64,000 bases of DNA. It comes from Pseudomonas sp. PSKL.D1 (GTDB lineage: Bacteria; Pseudomonadota; Gammaproteobacteria; Pseudomonadales; Pseudomonadaceae). The translations under genes and the position numbers were made by a program. Shown here in pieces: positions 55,979 through 64,000 of the stretch. Position 1 is the first letter of the stretch. The number at the start of each line of letters is the position of its first letter. The stretch lies in contig NZ_CP118607.1 of NCBI RefSeq assembly GCF_028898945.1, positions 4,450,001 through 4,514,000 on the forward strand, given 5' to 3'. The notes under the pieces were generated by a model, which was not told the origin of the DNA, did no database searches, and worked only from the letters and a program-made list of their open reading frames with translations.

Positions 55979-58621
55979 ATGACCTCCCACAACCCAGAAC
56001 CCCAGGCGCCGCTCGCCTCGGCCCTGCCAGCTGCCGCGCAACGTTTGCCCTGGCTTGAGCGCCTGAGCCGTTATCGCCAGCCGATCGGCCTTGGCGTGAC
56101 GTTGCTGCTGTTCGCCATGGCGCTGATTGCCTGCCGGCACCTGCTAAGCGAACTGGACATCTACGCGCTGCACGATGCCATCCTCAGCGTGCCGACGCAG
56201 TCGCTGCTGGGCGCGTTGCTGGCCACAGCCGCAGGCTTTGTGATCCTGCTGGGCTATGAATGGTCAGCCAGCCGTTACGCCGGGGTAAAACTACCGGCAC
56301 GTACCTTGGTGATGGGAGGCTTCAGCGCATTCGCCATTGGTAACGCGATTGGCCTTTCCATGCTTTCTGGCGGCTCGGTGCGCTATCGCCTGTACGCGCG
56401 CCAAGGCCTGGGGGCTGCAGAAGTGGCACGCATGACGGTATTTGCCAGCCTGTCCCTTGGCTGCGCACTGCCGCCGCTTGCTGCGCTGGCCACCCTGAGC
56501 AACCTGCCAGCAGCGTCCACCGCCCTGCGCCTGCCACCTGGCATGTTGGCTGGTATTGCCCTTGCCGTGCTCGCCCTCACCGCCGTGCTGGTGATTGGCT
56601 TGTACCGCCGCCGCCAGGCAGAACAGCCCATTGCCGACAACGTGCTTGTGCAGGTAGGGCGACGCACCTTGCGCCTGCCCGGCGCGCGCCTGGCCGCCCT
56701 GCAACTGCTGATTACCGCACTGGACGTGGCAGCCGCCGCCACCGTGCTCTACTTGCTGCTGCCAGAGGCCCCGCCCTTTGGTGCGTTCGTACTGGTTTAC
56801 CTGCTGGCCCTGGCAGCCGGCGTACTCAGCCACGTACCGGGTGGCGTGGGTGTTTTCGAAGCGATCCTGCTGGCAGCCTTCGCCGACCAACTGGGCGCCG
56901 CCCCGCTGGCCGCTGCCCTGCTGTTGTACCGGCTGATCTACGTGGTGCTGCCGTTGCTGCTGGCGTGCGTGCTGCTGCTGGCCACCGAAGCCCGTCGCTT
57001 GCTGTTTGCGCAACAAGCCATCAAGGCTGCTTCCGGGCTGGCGGCGCCAATTCTGGCCATTCTGGTGTTCCTCTCGGGTGTGGTGCTGCTGTTTTCCGGC
57101 GCTACCCCGGAAATCGACACCCGCCTGGAGCACATGGGCTTTCTGGTGCCGCACCGCCTGATTGATGCCTCGCACTTCGGCGCCAGCCTGATCGGTGTAT
57201 TGTGCCTGCTGCTGGCCCAAGGCTTGCGCCGCCGGTTGTCCGCTGCCTGGTTGCTGACCACGGTACTGCTACTGGTGGGCGCCCTGCTGTCACTGCTCAA
57301 AGGCTTCGACTGGGAAGAGGCGTGCCTGCTCACGGCCACTGCTGCGTTGCTGGCACTGTTCCGCCGTTCGTTCTACCGCCCAAGCCGCTTGCTGGAACTG
57401 CCCTTCTCCCCCGTGTACCTGGTCGCCAGTGCCTGTGTGGTCGGCGCCTCGGTATGGCTGTTGCTGTTTGCTTACCAGGACGTGCCGTACACCCACAAAC
57501 TCTGGTGGCAATTCACCCTCGACGCCGACGCACCTCGCGGCTTGCGGGCCGCCATGGGTAGCGCCGTGCTGCTGGTAATTGTTGCCTTGACGTGGCTGCT
57601 GCGCACGGCCCGCCCGGTCATCCACCTGCCCGATGAAGAGGAGCTGCAACGTGCCAATGCCATCCTGCTGGCGTCCGACCAGCCCGATGGCGGCCTGGCC
57701 CTGACCGGTGACAAGGCGCTGCTGTTCCACCCCAATGGCAACGCTTTCCTCATGTACGCCCGTCGCGGCCGCAGCCTGGTGGCGCTGTACGACCCGATCG
57801 GCCCGGCCCAGGAACGCGCCGAAATGATCTGGCAGTTCCGCGACCTGTGCGATCTGCATCACGCTCGCCCGGTGTTCTACCAGGTGCGCGCCGAGAACCT
57901 GCCCTTCTACATGGACATCGGCCTGACCGCCCTGAAGCTCGGCGAAGAAGCACGCGTCGACCTGCGCCGCTTCGACCTCGAAGCCAAGGGCAAGGAGATG
58001 AAAGACCTGCGCTACACCTGGAACCGTGGTGGCCGCGATGGCCTGAGCCTGGAAATTCACGAACCCGGCCAGGCACCGTTGGCCGAACTCAAGGAAATTT
58101 CCGACGCCTGGCTCGGCGGCAAGAACGTGCGTGAAAAAGGCTTCTCGCTGGGGCGCTTCAGCCCCGAGTACCTGCAGCACTTCCGCATTGCGCTGATCCG
58201 CTTCCAGGGCCGGCCGGTAGCCTTTGCCAACTTGCTGGAAACCCACAGCAACGAGCTGGCCAGCCTTGACCTGATGCGCGCCCACCCCGAGGCGCCGAAA
58301 CTGACCATGGAATTCATGATGGTCGGCCTGATCATGCACTACAAAGGCCATGACTACGGCCGCTTCAGCCTGGGCATGGTCCCACTTTCCGGCCTGCAGC
58401 CGCGGCGCGGCGCACCGTTGACCCAACGCCTGGGTTCGATGGTGTTCCGCCGCGGCGAGCAGCTTTACAACTTCCAGGGCCTGCGGCGCTTCAAAGACAA
58501 GTTCCAGCCGGACTGGGAACCCCGTTACATGGCCGTACCCGCCGGGCTGGACCCGCTGGTTGCACTGGCTGATACCGCCGCCCTGATCGCTGGCGGCCTG
58601 ACTGGATTGGTGAAACGCTGA
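55979..58621 (+). CDS. mprF: phosphatidylglycerol aminoacyltransferase MprF
   Basis: The protein has 880 residues from ATG 55979, preceded by GAGG; a GTG at 55961 is less likely. The first 540 residues hold about 13-14 membrane helices (flippase domain, MGGFSAFAIGNAIGLSMLSGG). The C-terminal cytosolic GNAT-like synthase domain (about 560-870) transfers an amino acid from tRNA to phosphatidylglycerol. In P. aeruginosa the homologue makes alanyl-PG. It overlaps the next gene by 1 nt. Confidence 0.93.
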   Translation: MTSHNPEPQAPLASALPAAAQRLPWLERLSRYRQPIGLGVTLLLFAMALIACRHLLSELDIYALHDAILSVPTQSLLGALLATAAGFVILLGYEWSASRYAGVKLPARTLVMGGFSAFAIGNAIGLSMLSGGSVRYRLYARQGLGAAEVARMTVFASLSLGCALPPLAALATLSNLPAASTALRLPPGMLAGIALAVLALTAVLVIGLYRRRQAEQPIADNVLVQVGRRTLRLPGARLAALQLLITALDVAAAATVLYLLLPEAPPFGAFVLVYLLALAAGVLSHVPGGVGVFEAILLAAFADQLGAAPLAAALLLYRLIYVVLPLLLACVLLLATEARRLLFAQQAIKAASGLAAPILAILVFLSGVVLLFSGATPEIDTRLEHMGFLVPHRLIDASHFGASLIGVLCLLLAQGLRRRLSAAWLLTTVLLLVGALLSLLKGFDWEEACLLTATAALLALFRRSFYRPSRLLELPFSPVYLVASACVVGASVWLLLFAYQDVPYTHKLWWQFTLDADAPRGLRAAMGSAVLLVIVALTWLLRTARPVIHLPDEEELQRANAILLASDQPDGGLALTGDKALLFHPNGNAFLMYARRGRSLVALYDPIGPAQERAEMIWQFRDLCDLHHARPVFYQVRAENLPFYMDIGLTALKLGEEARVDLRRFDLEAKGKEMKDLRYTWNRGGRDGLSLEIHEPGQAPLAELKEISDAWLGGKNVREKGFSLGRFSPEYLQHFRIALIRFQGRPVAFANLLETHSNELASLDLMRAHPEAPKLTMEFMMVGLIMHYKGHDYGRFSLGMVPLSGLQPRRGAPLTQRLGSMVFRRGEQLYNFQGLRRFKDKFQPDWEPRYMAVPAGLDPLVALADTAALIAGGLTGLVKR

Positions 58622-59913
58622 TGATCCGACGCTATTGGCTGTACGTATTGTTACCCCTGCTGCTGGCCGCGCTGGCCGGCGCCCTGGCCTTCTGGCTGTG
58701 GGCCCGCCCGGCACCAGAGGCTCGCGTAGAGCAACTCACCCTCAATGACCTCAACATCACCCGGGTCACGCCCGGCGTGCATGCCAAAGCCCGGGTCGCC
58801 ATCGGCGTGCCGCAGGACCAGGCGCTGACCGACAAGCAGCTGCTGGACCTGAGCCAGGCAGGTGAAGCCCAGCTGGTACAGGTCATCCTGCCGCCAACCG
58901 ATTGCACCAAACAGCAGCAGGCGATGGACCAGGCGCTGACCCAACTGTCGGAAAAGCCCACTCTGGTTGCCGGCATCGGCCCCGGCGCGGCCCAAGCCTG
59001 GCGCTGGCTGGCCAGCCAGAACGATGACAAGGCCCGGGCCATTTCCGTGGACTTCAGCCTCGAGCAGCCCGGCTGCTCCGCCGCCCTGCCAAAGTCCGCC
59101 GCCCACGGCCACTGGAACGTGGCCTGGAACGACAACCCGGACGACGCCAGCGCCGCCTTCGTGCGTGACCAGGCCAACGCCGAAACCAGCATCAGCGACT
59201 ATGACATTCACCTGCCGCAAGTGCTCAAGGCACAATTGACCCAGGCCCTGGTTGGCCGGGACGGCAACGCACTGGCCATCCCGGTGGTTGAAGTGCCAGC
59301 TGGCCAGTCCACCGACACCGTTACCCTGTTCCTCTCTGGCGATGGCGGCTGGCGCGACCTGGACCGCGACGTGGCCGGCGAAATGGCCAAGCTCGGTTTC
59401 CCGGTGGTGGGCATCGATACCCTGCGCTACTACTGGCAGCACAAAACGCCGGAGCAAAGTGCCGCAGACTTGTCGGAACTGATGCAGCACTACCGTCAGA
59501 AATGGGGCACCAAGCGCTTTGTGTTGACCGGCTACTCGTTCGGCGCCGACGTACTGCCAGCGATCTACAACCGCCTGCCCGCCGAAGACCAGCAACGCAT
59601 CGATGCCGTGATGCTGCTGGCCTTCGCCCGCAGTGGCAGCTTCGAGATCGAGGTGGAGGGCTGGCTGGGCAAGGAAGGCCAGGAAGCCCCCACCGGGCCG
59701 GAAATGGCCAAGCTGCCGGCTTCCAAAGTGGTGTGCATTTATGGGGTGGAAGAAACCGACGAGAGCGGTTGTACCGACAAGACTGCGGTGGGTGAACGCC
59801 TGAAACTACCGGGTGGCCACCACTTTGATGAGAACTACCCGGCGCTGGCCAAGCGGTTGATTGGCGAGATCGAAACGCGTCAGGGCAAGGCCAGCGTGGC
59901 GGAGCAGAACTGA
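58621..59913 (+). CDS. AcvB/VirJ-type serine hydrolase (probable aminoacyl-PG hydrolase)
   Basis: The protein has 430 residues with an N-terminal membrane anchor (YVLLPLLLAALAGALAFWLW). The alpha/beta-hydrolase nucleophile elbow is GYSFGAD, with a late Asp/His (GGHHFDE). The gene overlaps the mprF stop (TGATG). In P. aeruginosa the gene after the alanyl-PG synthase encodes a periplasmic alanyl-PG hydrolase of this family, so the pair probably sets the level of the modified lipid. Confidence 0.85.
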   Translation: MIRRYWLYVLLPLLLAALAGALAFWLWARPAPEARVEQLTLNDLNITRVTPGVHAKARVAIGVPQDQALTDKQLLDLSQAGEAQLVQVILPPTDCTKQQQAMDQALTQLSEKPTLVAGIGPGAAQAWRWLASQNDDKARAISVDFSLEQPGCSAALPKSAAHGHWNVAWNDNPDDASAAFVRDQANAETSISDYDIHLPQVLKAQLTQALVGRDGNALAIPVVEVPAGQSTDTVTLFLSGDGGWRDLDRDVAGEMAKLGFPVVGIDTLRYYWQHKTPEQSAADLSELMQHYRQKWGTKRFVLTGYSFGADVLPAIYNRLPAEDQQRIDAVMLLAFARSGSFEIEVEGWLGKEGQEAPTGPEMAKLPASKVVCIYGVEETDESGCTDKTAVGERLKLPGGHHFDENYPALAKRLIGEIETRQGKASVAEQN

Positions 59914-59935
59914 CGATGTATAAGGATGCGCATTA

Positions 59936-60040
59936 CCTGTAGGAGCGGATTCACCGAGACGTCGGACCGCCGCGATGCAGACGATGCCGTAGATGGCACC
60001 GGCTTCGCCGGTGTTCGCGGCTAAAGCCGCTCCTACAGGG
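59936..60040. repeat. split inverted REP units after the VirJ-type gene
   Basis: CCTGTAGGAGCGGATTCACC at 59936 and the inverted TTCGCGGCTAAAGCCGCTCC ending near 60040 are about 55 nt apart. They belong to different subclasses, so the pair is mixed. Confidence 0.7.
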
Positions 60041-60052
60041 TACGCGCCCGCA

Positions 60053-61951
60053 TCAGATCTCAACCTGCGTCCCCAACTCGATCACCCGGTTCAACGGCAA
60101 ATTGAAGAACCTCAAGTTGCCGTTGGCATTCTTCAGCAAGAACGCGAACAAATTCCCCCGCCACCGCGACATCCCCTCAAGCCGCGAGGCAATCACCGTC
60201 TCGCGGCTGAGGAAGTAAGTGGTGCGCATCGGGCTGAAGTCCAGCTCGTCCAGGTGGCACAACTTCAGCGCCGCCGGCACGTCCGGCTCGTCCATGAAGC
60301 CAAAGTGCAACAGCACCCGGAAGAAGCCATCCCCATAAGCCTCCACCTCGAAGCACTCCTGCTCGGGCACCCGCGGCCTGTCCTCGCTCACCACCGTCAG
60401 CAGCACCACCTGGCTGTGCAGCACCTGGTTATGCAACATGTTGTGCAGCAGCGCATGGGGTACCGCGTCCGGCCTTGCCGTCAGGAACACCGCCGTGCCT
60501 TCAACCCGGTGCGGGGGCTGCACGCGGATGCTGCTGATGAAGACCGGCAACGGCAAACCGCCTTCATCGATGCGCTCGACCAGAATCTGCTTGCCCCGCT
60601 TCCAGGTACTCATCAGCAAGAACAACACCCCACCCGCCAGCACCGGGAAGGCCCCACCCTGTACAATTTTTGGTACGTTGGCGGCAAAGAACAGCCCGTC
60701 CACGAACAGAAAGCCCACCAGAATCGGCACTGCCAGCACCGGTGGCCACTTCCACAGCAGCAGCATCACCGCCGACACCAGGATGGTGGTCATCAGCATG
60801 GTGCCTGTCACGGCAACACCATAAGCGGCCGCCAGCGCGCCAGAGGACTCGAAACCGATCACCAGCAGCACCACGCCGACCATCAGCGTCCAGTTCACGG
60901 CACCTATGTAAATTTGCCCCTGCTCATCGCTGGAGGTGTGCTGGATCTGCATGCGCGGTATGTATCCAAGCTGGATCGCCTGGCGCGTGAGGGAGAACGC
61001 CCCCGAAATCACTGCCTGAGAGGCAATCACCGTGGCCATGGTCGCCAAGCCGACCAACGGCAAGAGCGCCCAGCCTGGCGCCAGCAAGTAGAACGGGTTG
61101 CGCGCGGCGTCAGGGTTTTGCAGCAGAATCGCGCCCTGACCAAAATAATTGAGCACCAGCGCCGGCAGCACCAAAGCGAACCAGGCCCGGGCGATCGGCT
61201 TGCGGCCAAAGTGGCCCATGTCGGCATAAAGCGCCTCGGCGCCGGTAAGCGCCAGCACCACGGCGCCCAGAATGGCCACGCCCATGCCCGGGTGCACGAT
61301 GAAAAAGTTCACCGCCCAACCCGGGTTGAACGCCTTGAGCACTTCGGGGCTCTGGGCAATGCCATGCACGCCCAACGCGCCCAGCACCACGAACCAGGTG
61401 ACCATGATCGGGCCGAACAGCTTGCCGATCTTGTCGGTGCCATGTTTTTGCACCACGAACAGCGCCACCAGCACCACCAGCGATATCGGCACAACCCAGT
61501 GGTCGATGCCATCAAAGGCCAGGCCCATGCCTTCTACCGCCGACAGCACCGACACCGCCGGCGTGATCATGCTGTCGCCATAGAACAGCGAGGCCCCGAT
61601 CAACCCGCAAATAACCATCAGGGTGCGCAGCCGCGGATAGGCCGCCGTGGCCCGCCGCGCCAACGCGGTGAGTGCCATGGTGCCGCCTTCACCCTGGTTG
61701 TCGGCACGCAGGATGAACATCACATACTTGAACGACACCACCCACAGCAAGGACCAGAGGATCAGCGACAAGATGCCCAGTACGCCATCATGGTTGACCG
61801 GCACCCCATAGCCCCCACTGAACACTTCCTTGAGGGTATAAAGCGGGCTGGTGCCAATGTCGCCATACACCACCCCGACCGCTGCCACCAGCAGGCCCAG
61901 CGACCGCGCCGCCCCCTGCCCGCCTTCGGCCTGACTGCTTGCCTGCACCAT
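60053..61951 (-). CDS. kup: low-affinity potassium transporter Kup
   Basis: The protein has 632 residues from ATG 61951 ([13 protein letters not shown]), the normal Kup length; the frame extends 74 codons upstream without family similarity. About 12 membrane helices follow [20 protein letters not shown], the Kup signature, and a C-terminal cytosolic domain ends the protein. It imports K+ with protons. It is a single gene, divergent from rimO. Confidence 0.95.
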   Translation of the reverse strand: MVQASSQAEGGQGAARSLGLLVAAVGVVYGDIGTSPLYTLKEVFSGGYGVPVNHDGVLGILSLILWSLLWVVSFKYVMFILRADNQGEGGTMALTALARRATAAYPRLRTLMVICGLIGASLFYGDSMITPAVSVLSAVEGMGLAFDGIDHWVVPISLVVLVALFVVQKHGTDKIGKLFGPIMVTWFVVLGALGVHGIAQSPEVLKAFNPGWAVNFFIVHPGMGVAILGAVVLALTGAEALYADMGHFGRKPIARAWFALVLPALVLNYFGQGAILLQNPDAARNPFYLLAPGWALLPLVGLATMATVIASQAVISGAFSLTRQAIQLGYIPRMQIQHTSSDEQGQIYIGAVNWTLMVGVVLLVIGFESSGALAAAYGVAVTGTMLMTTILVSAVMLLLWKWPPVLAVPILVGFLFVDGLFFAANVPKIVQGGAFPVLAGGVLFLLMSTWKRGKQILVERIDEGGLPLPVFISSIRVQPPHRVEGTAVFLTARPDAVPHALLHNMLHNQVLHSQVVLLTVVSEDRPRVPEQECFEVEAYGDGFFRVLLHFGFMDEPDVPAALKLCHLDELDFSPMRTTYFLSRETVIASRLEGMSRWRGNLFAFLLKNANGNLRFFNLPLNRVIELGTQVEI

Positions 61952-62187
61952 CGACCACTCCTGCAGAAGGCCCTGTAGACCGGTAAAATTCACCCTTGTG
62001 CCCAGGCGCCAGCAAAACCCCGGCACAACGGCGCGAAGCATAGCGCAGCGTTCGTCGCTTTTCTGCTGGTCAAGCGACCTTGCGCTCGCTAGAATTGCGC
62101 ACTTTTTGATCAGAGGCGCCAAAAGCGCCCGCTCAGGATCGCCCCCGTTACCGGCCGGGCGGCCTGCATTCAATACCGAGGTTAGTC

Positions 62188-63519
62188 ATGTCCACCACTC
62201 CCGCCACCCCCAAGGTCGGATTCGTCAGCCTGGGCTGCCCCAAGGCCCTGGTCGATTCCGAGCGCATCCTGACCCAGCTGCGCATGGAAGGTTATGAAGT
62301 CGTGCCCACCTACGAGGACGCCGACGTGGTGGTGGTCAACACCTGCGGCTTCATCGACAGCGCCAAGGCCGAATCGCTGGAAGTGATCGGCGAAGCGATC
62401 AAGGAAAACGGCAAAGTCATCGTCACCGGCTGCATGGGTGTCGAAGAAGGCAGCATCCGTGACGTGCACCCGAGCGTGCTGTCGGTCACCGGCCCGCAGC
62501 AGTACGAGCAGGTGGTCAATGCCGTGCACGAGGTGGTGCCGCCACGCCAGGACCACAACCCGCTGATCGACCTGGTGCCGCCGCAGGGCGTCAAGCTGAC
62601 CCCGCGCCACTACGCGTATCTGAAAATCTCCGAAGGCTGCAACCACAGCTGCAGCTTCTGCATCATCCCGTCGATGCGCGGCAAACTGGTCAGCCGCCCG
62701 GTGGGCGAGGTGCTGAGCGAGGCCGAGCGCCTGGTCAAGGCCGGCGTGAAGGAAATCCTGGTTATCTCCCAGGACACCAGCGCCTACGGCGTGGACGTCA
62801 AGTACAAGACCGACTTCTGGAACGGCCGCCCGGTCAAGACCCGTATGCTTGAGCTGTGCGAAGCACTGAGCAGCCTGGGCGCGTGGGTACGCCTGCACTA
62901 CGTGTACCCATACCCGAACGTCGATGACGTGATCCCGCTGATGGCCGCCGGCAAGATCCTGCCGTACCTGGACATCCCGTTCCAGCACGCCAGCCCGAAA
63001 GTGCTCAAGGCCATGAAGCGCCCGGCCTTCGAAGACCGCACCCTGGCGCGCATCAAGAACTGGCGCGAGCAGTGCCCGGAGCTGGTGATCCGCTCCACCT
63101 TCATCGTCGGTTTCCCTGGCGAGACCGAAGAAGACTTCCAGTACCTGCTGGACTGGCTGACCGAAGCCCAGCTCGACCGCGTGGGCTGCTTCCAGTACTC
63201 GCCGGTTGAAGGCGCCCCGGCCAATGACCTGGGCCTGGAAGAAGTGCCGGACGACATCAAACAGGACCGTTGGGACCGCTTCATGGCCCACCAGCAAGCC
63301 ATCAGCTCCGCCCGCCTGCAGCTGCGCATTGGCAAGGAAATCGAAGTGCTGATCGACGAAGTCGAAGAGCAGGGTTCGGTTGGCCGCAGCTTCTTCGATG
63401 CGCCGGAAATCGACGGCAGCGTGTTCATCGATGGCGACCATGGCTTCAAGCCAGGTGACAAGGTGCGTTGCCGCATCGTCGATGCAGACGAGTACGACAT
63501 GTGGGCTGAGCCTGTCTGA
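62188..63519 (+). CDS. rimO: ribosomal protein S12 methylthiotransferase RimO
   Basis: The protein has 443 residues: an N-terminal UPF0004 domain ([15 protein letters not shown] with cluster cysteines), a radical SAM motif [11 protein letters not shown], and a C-terminal TRAM domain ([15 protein letters not shown]). It methylthiolates Asp88 of S12. A terminator follows directly. Confidence 0.97.
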   Translation: MSTTPATPKVGFVSLGCPKALVDSERILTQLRMEGYEVVPTYEDADVVVVNTCGFIDSAKAESLEVIGEAIKENGKVIVTGCMGVEEGSIRDVHPSVLSVTGPQQYEQVVNAVHEVVPPRQDHNPLIDLVPPQGVKLTPRHYAYLKISEGCNHSCSFCIIPSMRGKLVSRPVGEVLSEAERLVKAGVKEILVISQDTSAYGVDVKYKTDFWNGRPVKTRMLELCEALSSLGAWVRLHYVYPYPNVDDVIPLMAAGKILPYLDIPFQHASPKVLKAMKRPAFEDRTLARIKNWREQCPELVIRSTFIVGFPGETEEDFQYLLDWLTEAQLDRVGCFQYSPVEGAPANDLGLEEVPDDIKQDRWDRFMAHQQAISSARLQLRIGKEIEVLIDEVEEQGSVGRSFFDAPEIDGSVFIDGDHGFKPGDKVRCRIVDADEYDMWAEPV

Positions 63520-63524
63520 CCTTC

Positions 63525-63556
63525 TGCCGGGGTCGCCAGGCGGCCCCGGCTTTTTC
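63525..63556 (+). terminator. terminator of rimO
   Basis: GCCGGGGTCGCC pairs with GGCGGCCCCGGC with a small AG bulge or loop, followed by TTTTTC. Confidence 0.9.
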
Positions 63557-63612
63557 ATCCCTCCCCCGCTTTTACAGCTATGTTTTCCTGAGTTCGTCAC
63601 AGGAAAACACAC

Positions 63613-64000
63613 ATGCCCCCAGCCCTGACGCTGCAAACTCCACACCTGAGCGACTACCCTCAACTGGTCCAGGTCTGGGAAGCTTCCGTACGCGCCACCC
63701 ACGACTTCCTGCCCGACAGCTACATCGAACTGCTGCGTGACCACGTGCTGGGCAAGTACCTGGACGCCGTCATGCTGGTTTGCTGCAAAGACTCCACCCA
63801 CCACATCCATGGCTTTGCCGGCGTGGCCAACGGCCGCGTGGACATGCTGTTCGTGGCCCCGACCCACCGCGGCCAAGGCATTGGCAAGCGCTTGCTGCGT
63901 TACGCCATCAACGAACTCAACGCCCATACGCTGGACGTGAACGAGCAAAACCCTCAAGCCCTGGGCTTTTACCTGCACGAGGGGTTCGAAGTGATTGGCC
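63613..64000 (+). CDS. GNAT-family acetyltransferase, partial
   Basis: ATG 63613 opens a frame that runs past the window edge, so the C-terminus is missing. It resembles YjaB-type GNATs: VWEASVRATHDFLPDSYIE, then the acetyl-CoA loop VAPTHRGQGIGKRLL, then QNPQALGFYLHEGFEVIG. The substrate is unknown. The Shine-Dalgarno is AGGAAAA. It begins about 57 nt after the rimO terminator, so it is a separate unit. Confidence 0.88.
   Translation, partial: MPPALTLQTPHLSDYPQLVQVWEASVRATHDFLPDSYIELLRDHVLGKYLDAVMLVCCKDSTHHIHGFAGVANGRVDMLFVAPTHRGQGIGKRLLRYAINELNAHTLDVNEQNPQALGFYLHEGFEVIG

Overview
The window is chromosomal DNA of a fluorescent pseudomonad, most likely the Pseudomonas putida group. The evidence is the high-GC coding bias, the conserved block purC–bamC–dapA–gcvR–bcp–perM–tusA–bepA–nadA … puuP–mcpU … queC–queE–cpoB–pal–tolBARQ–ybgC–ruvBAC–yebC–aspS, a PQQ glucose dehydrogenase with an OprB porin, and many REP-type palindromes of the GCGGATAAATCCGC class. 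Species level is inference.

Layout. 1-5500: catabolic genes (PuuB-like FAD amine oxidase cut by the window edge, type II haloacid dehalogenase, aldehyde dehydrogenase, GNAT, bicupin). 5791-9617: oprB and gcd, which carry glucose across the outer membrane and oxidise it in the periplasm. 9618-11490: an unusual intergenic zone with an exact 469-bp duplication of the gcd 3' end, two diverged copies of a three-stem RNA-like motif with covarying base pairs, and two small DUF6124/DUF3077-type genes. 11565-18290: a 6.7-kb integrative island inserted in the 3' end of tRNA-Ser(CGA). It is bounded by a 19-bp direct repeat and has paired 9-bp putative integrase arm sites at both ends. It carries a tyrosine integrase, a four-gene operon of small proteins, a serine recombinase, a two-gene membrane module and two long non-coding segments that look like structured RNAs or DNA control regions. 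18456-48628: core housekeeping (purine and lysine synthesis, NAD, putrescine uptake and chemotaxis, queuosine, Tol-Pal, Holliday junction processing, aspartyl-tRNA synthetase, Dps). 48667-64000: slyX, HIT, OprD-type porin, proS, a lipoprotein, dinB, two identical initiator tRNAs, an mprF–virJ lipid-modification pair, kup, rimO and a GNAT gene cut by the right edge.

The most novel parts are non-coding. (1) 15010-15540: a consensus sigma-70 promoter followed by about 500 nt with a dozen short, perfect, sequence-unrelated hairpins and no convincing ORF. It runs into a TGAC/GTCA-dense segment and a nested dyad over the recombinase promoter. (2) 13218-13463: a near-consensus promoter whose spacer is a perfect 15-bp palindrome resembling a Fur box, driving about 210 nt of hairpin-rich RNA that ends in an intrinsic terminator. 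(3) The covarying leader motif at 10004-10081 and 10590-10666. All calls come from reading the sequence; no searches or folding programs were run.
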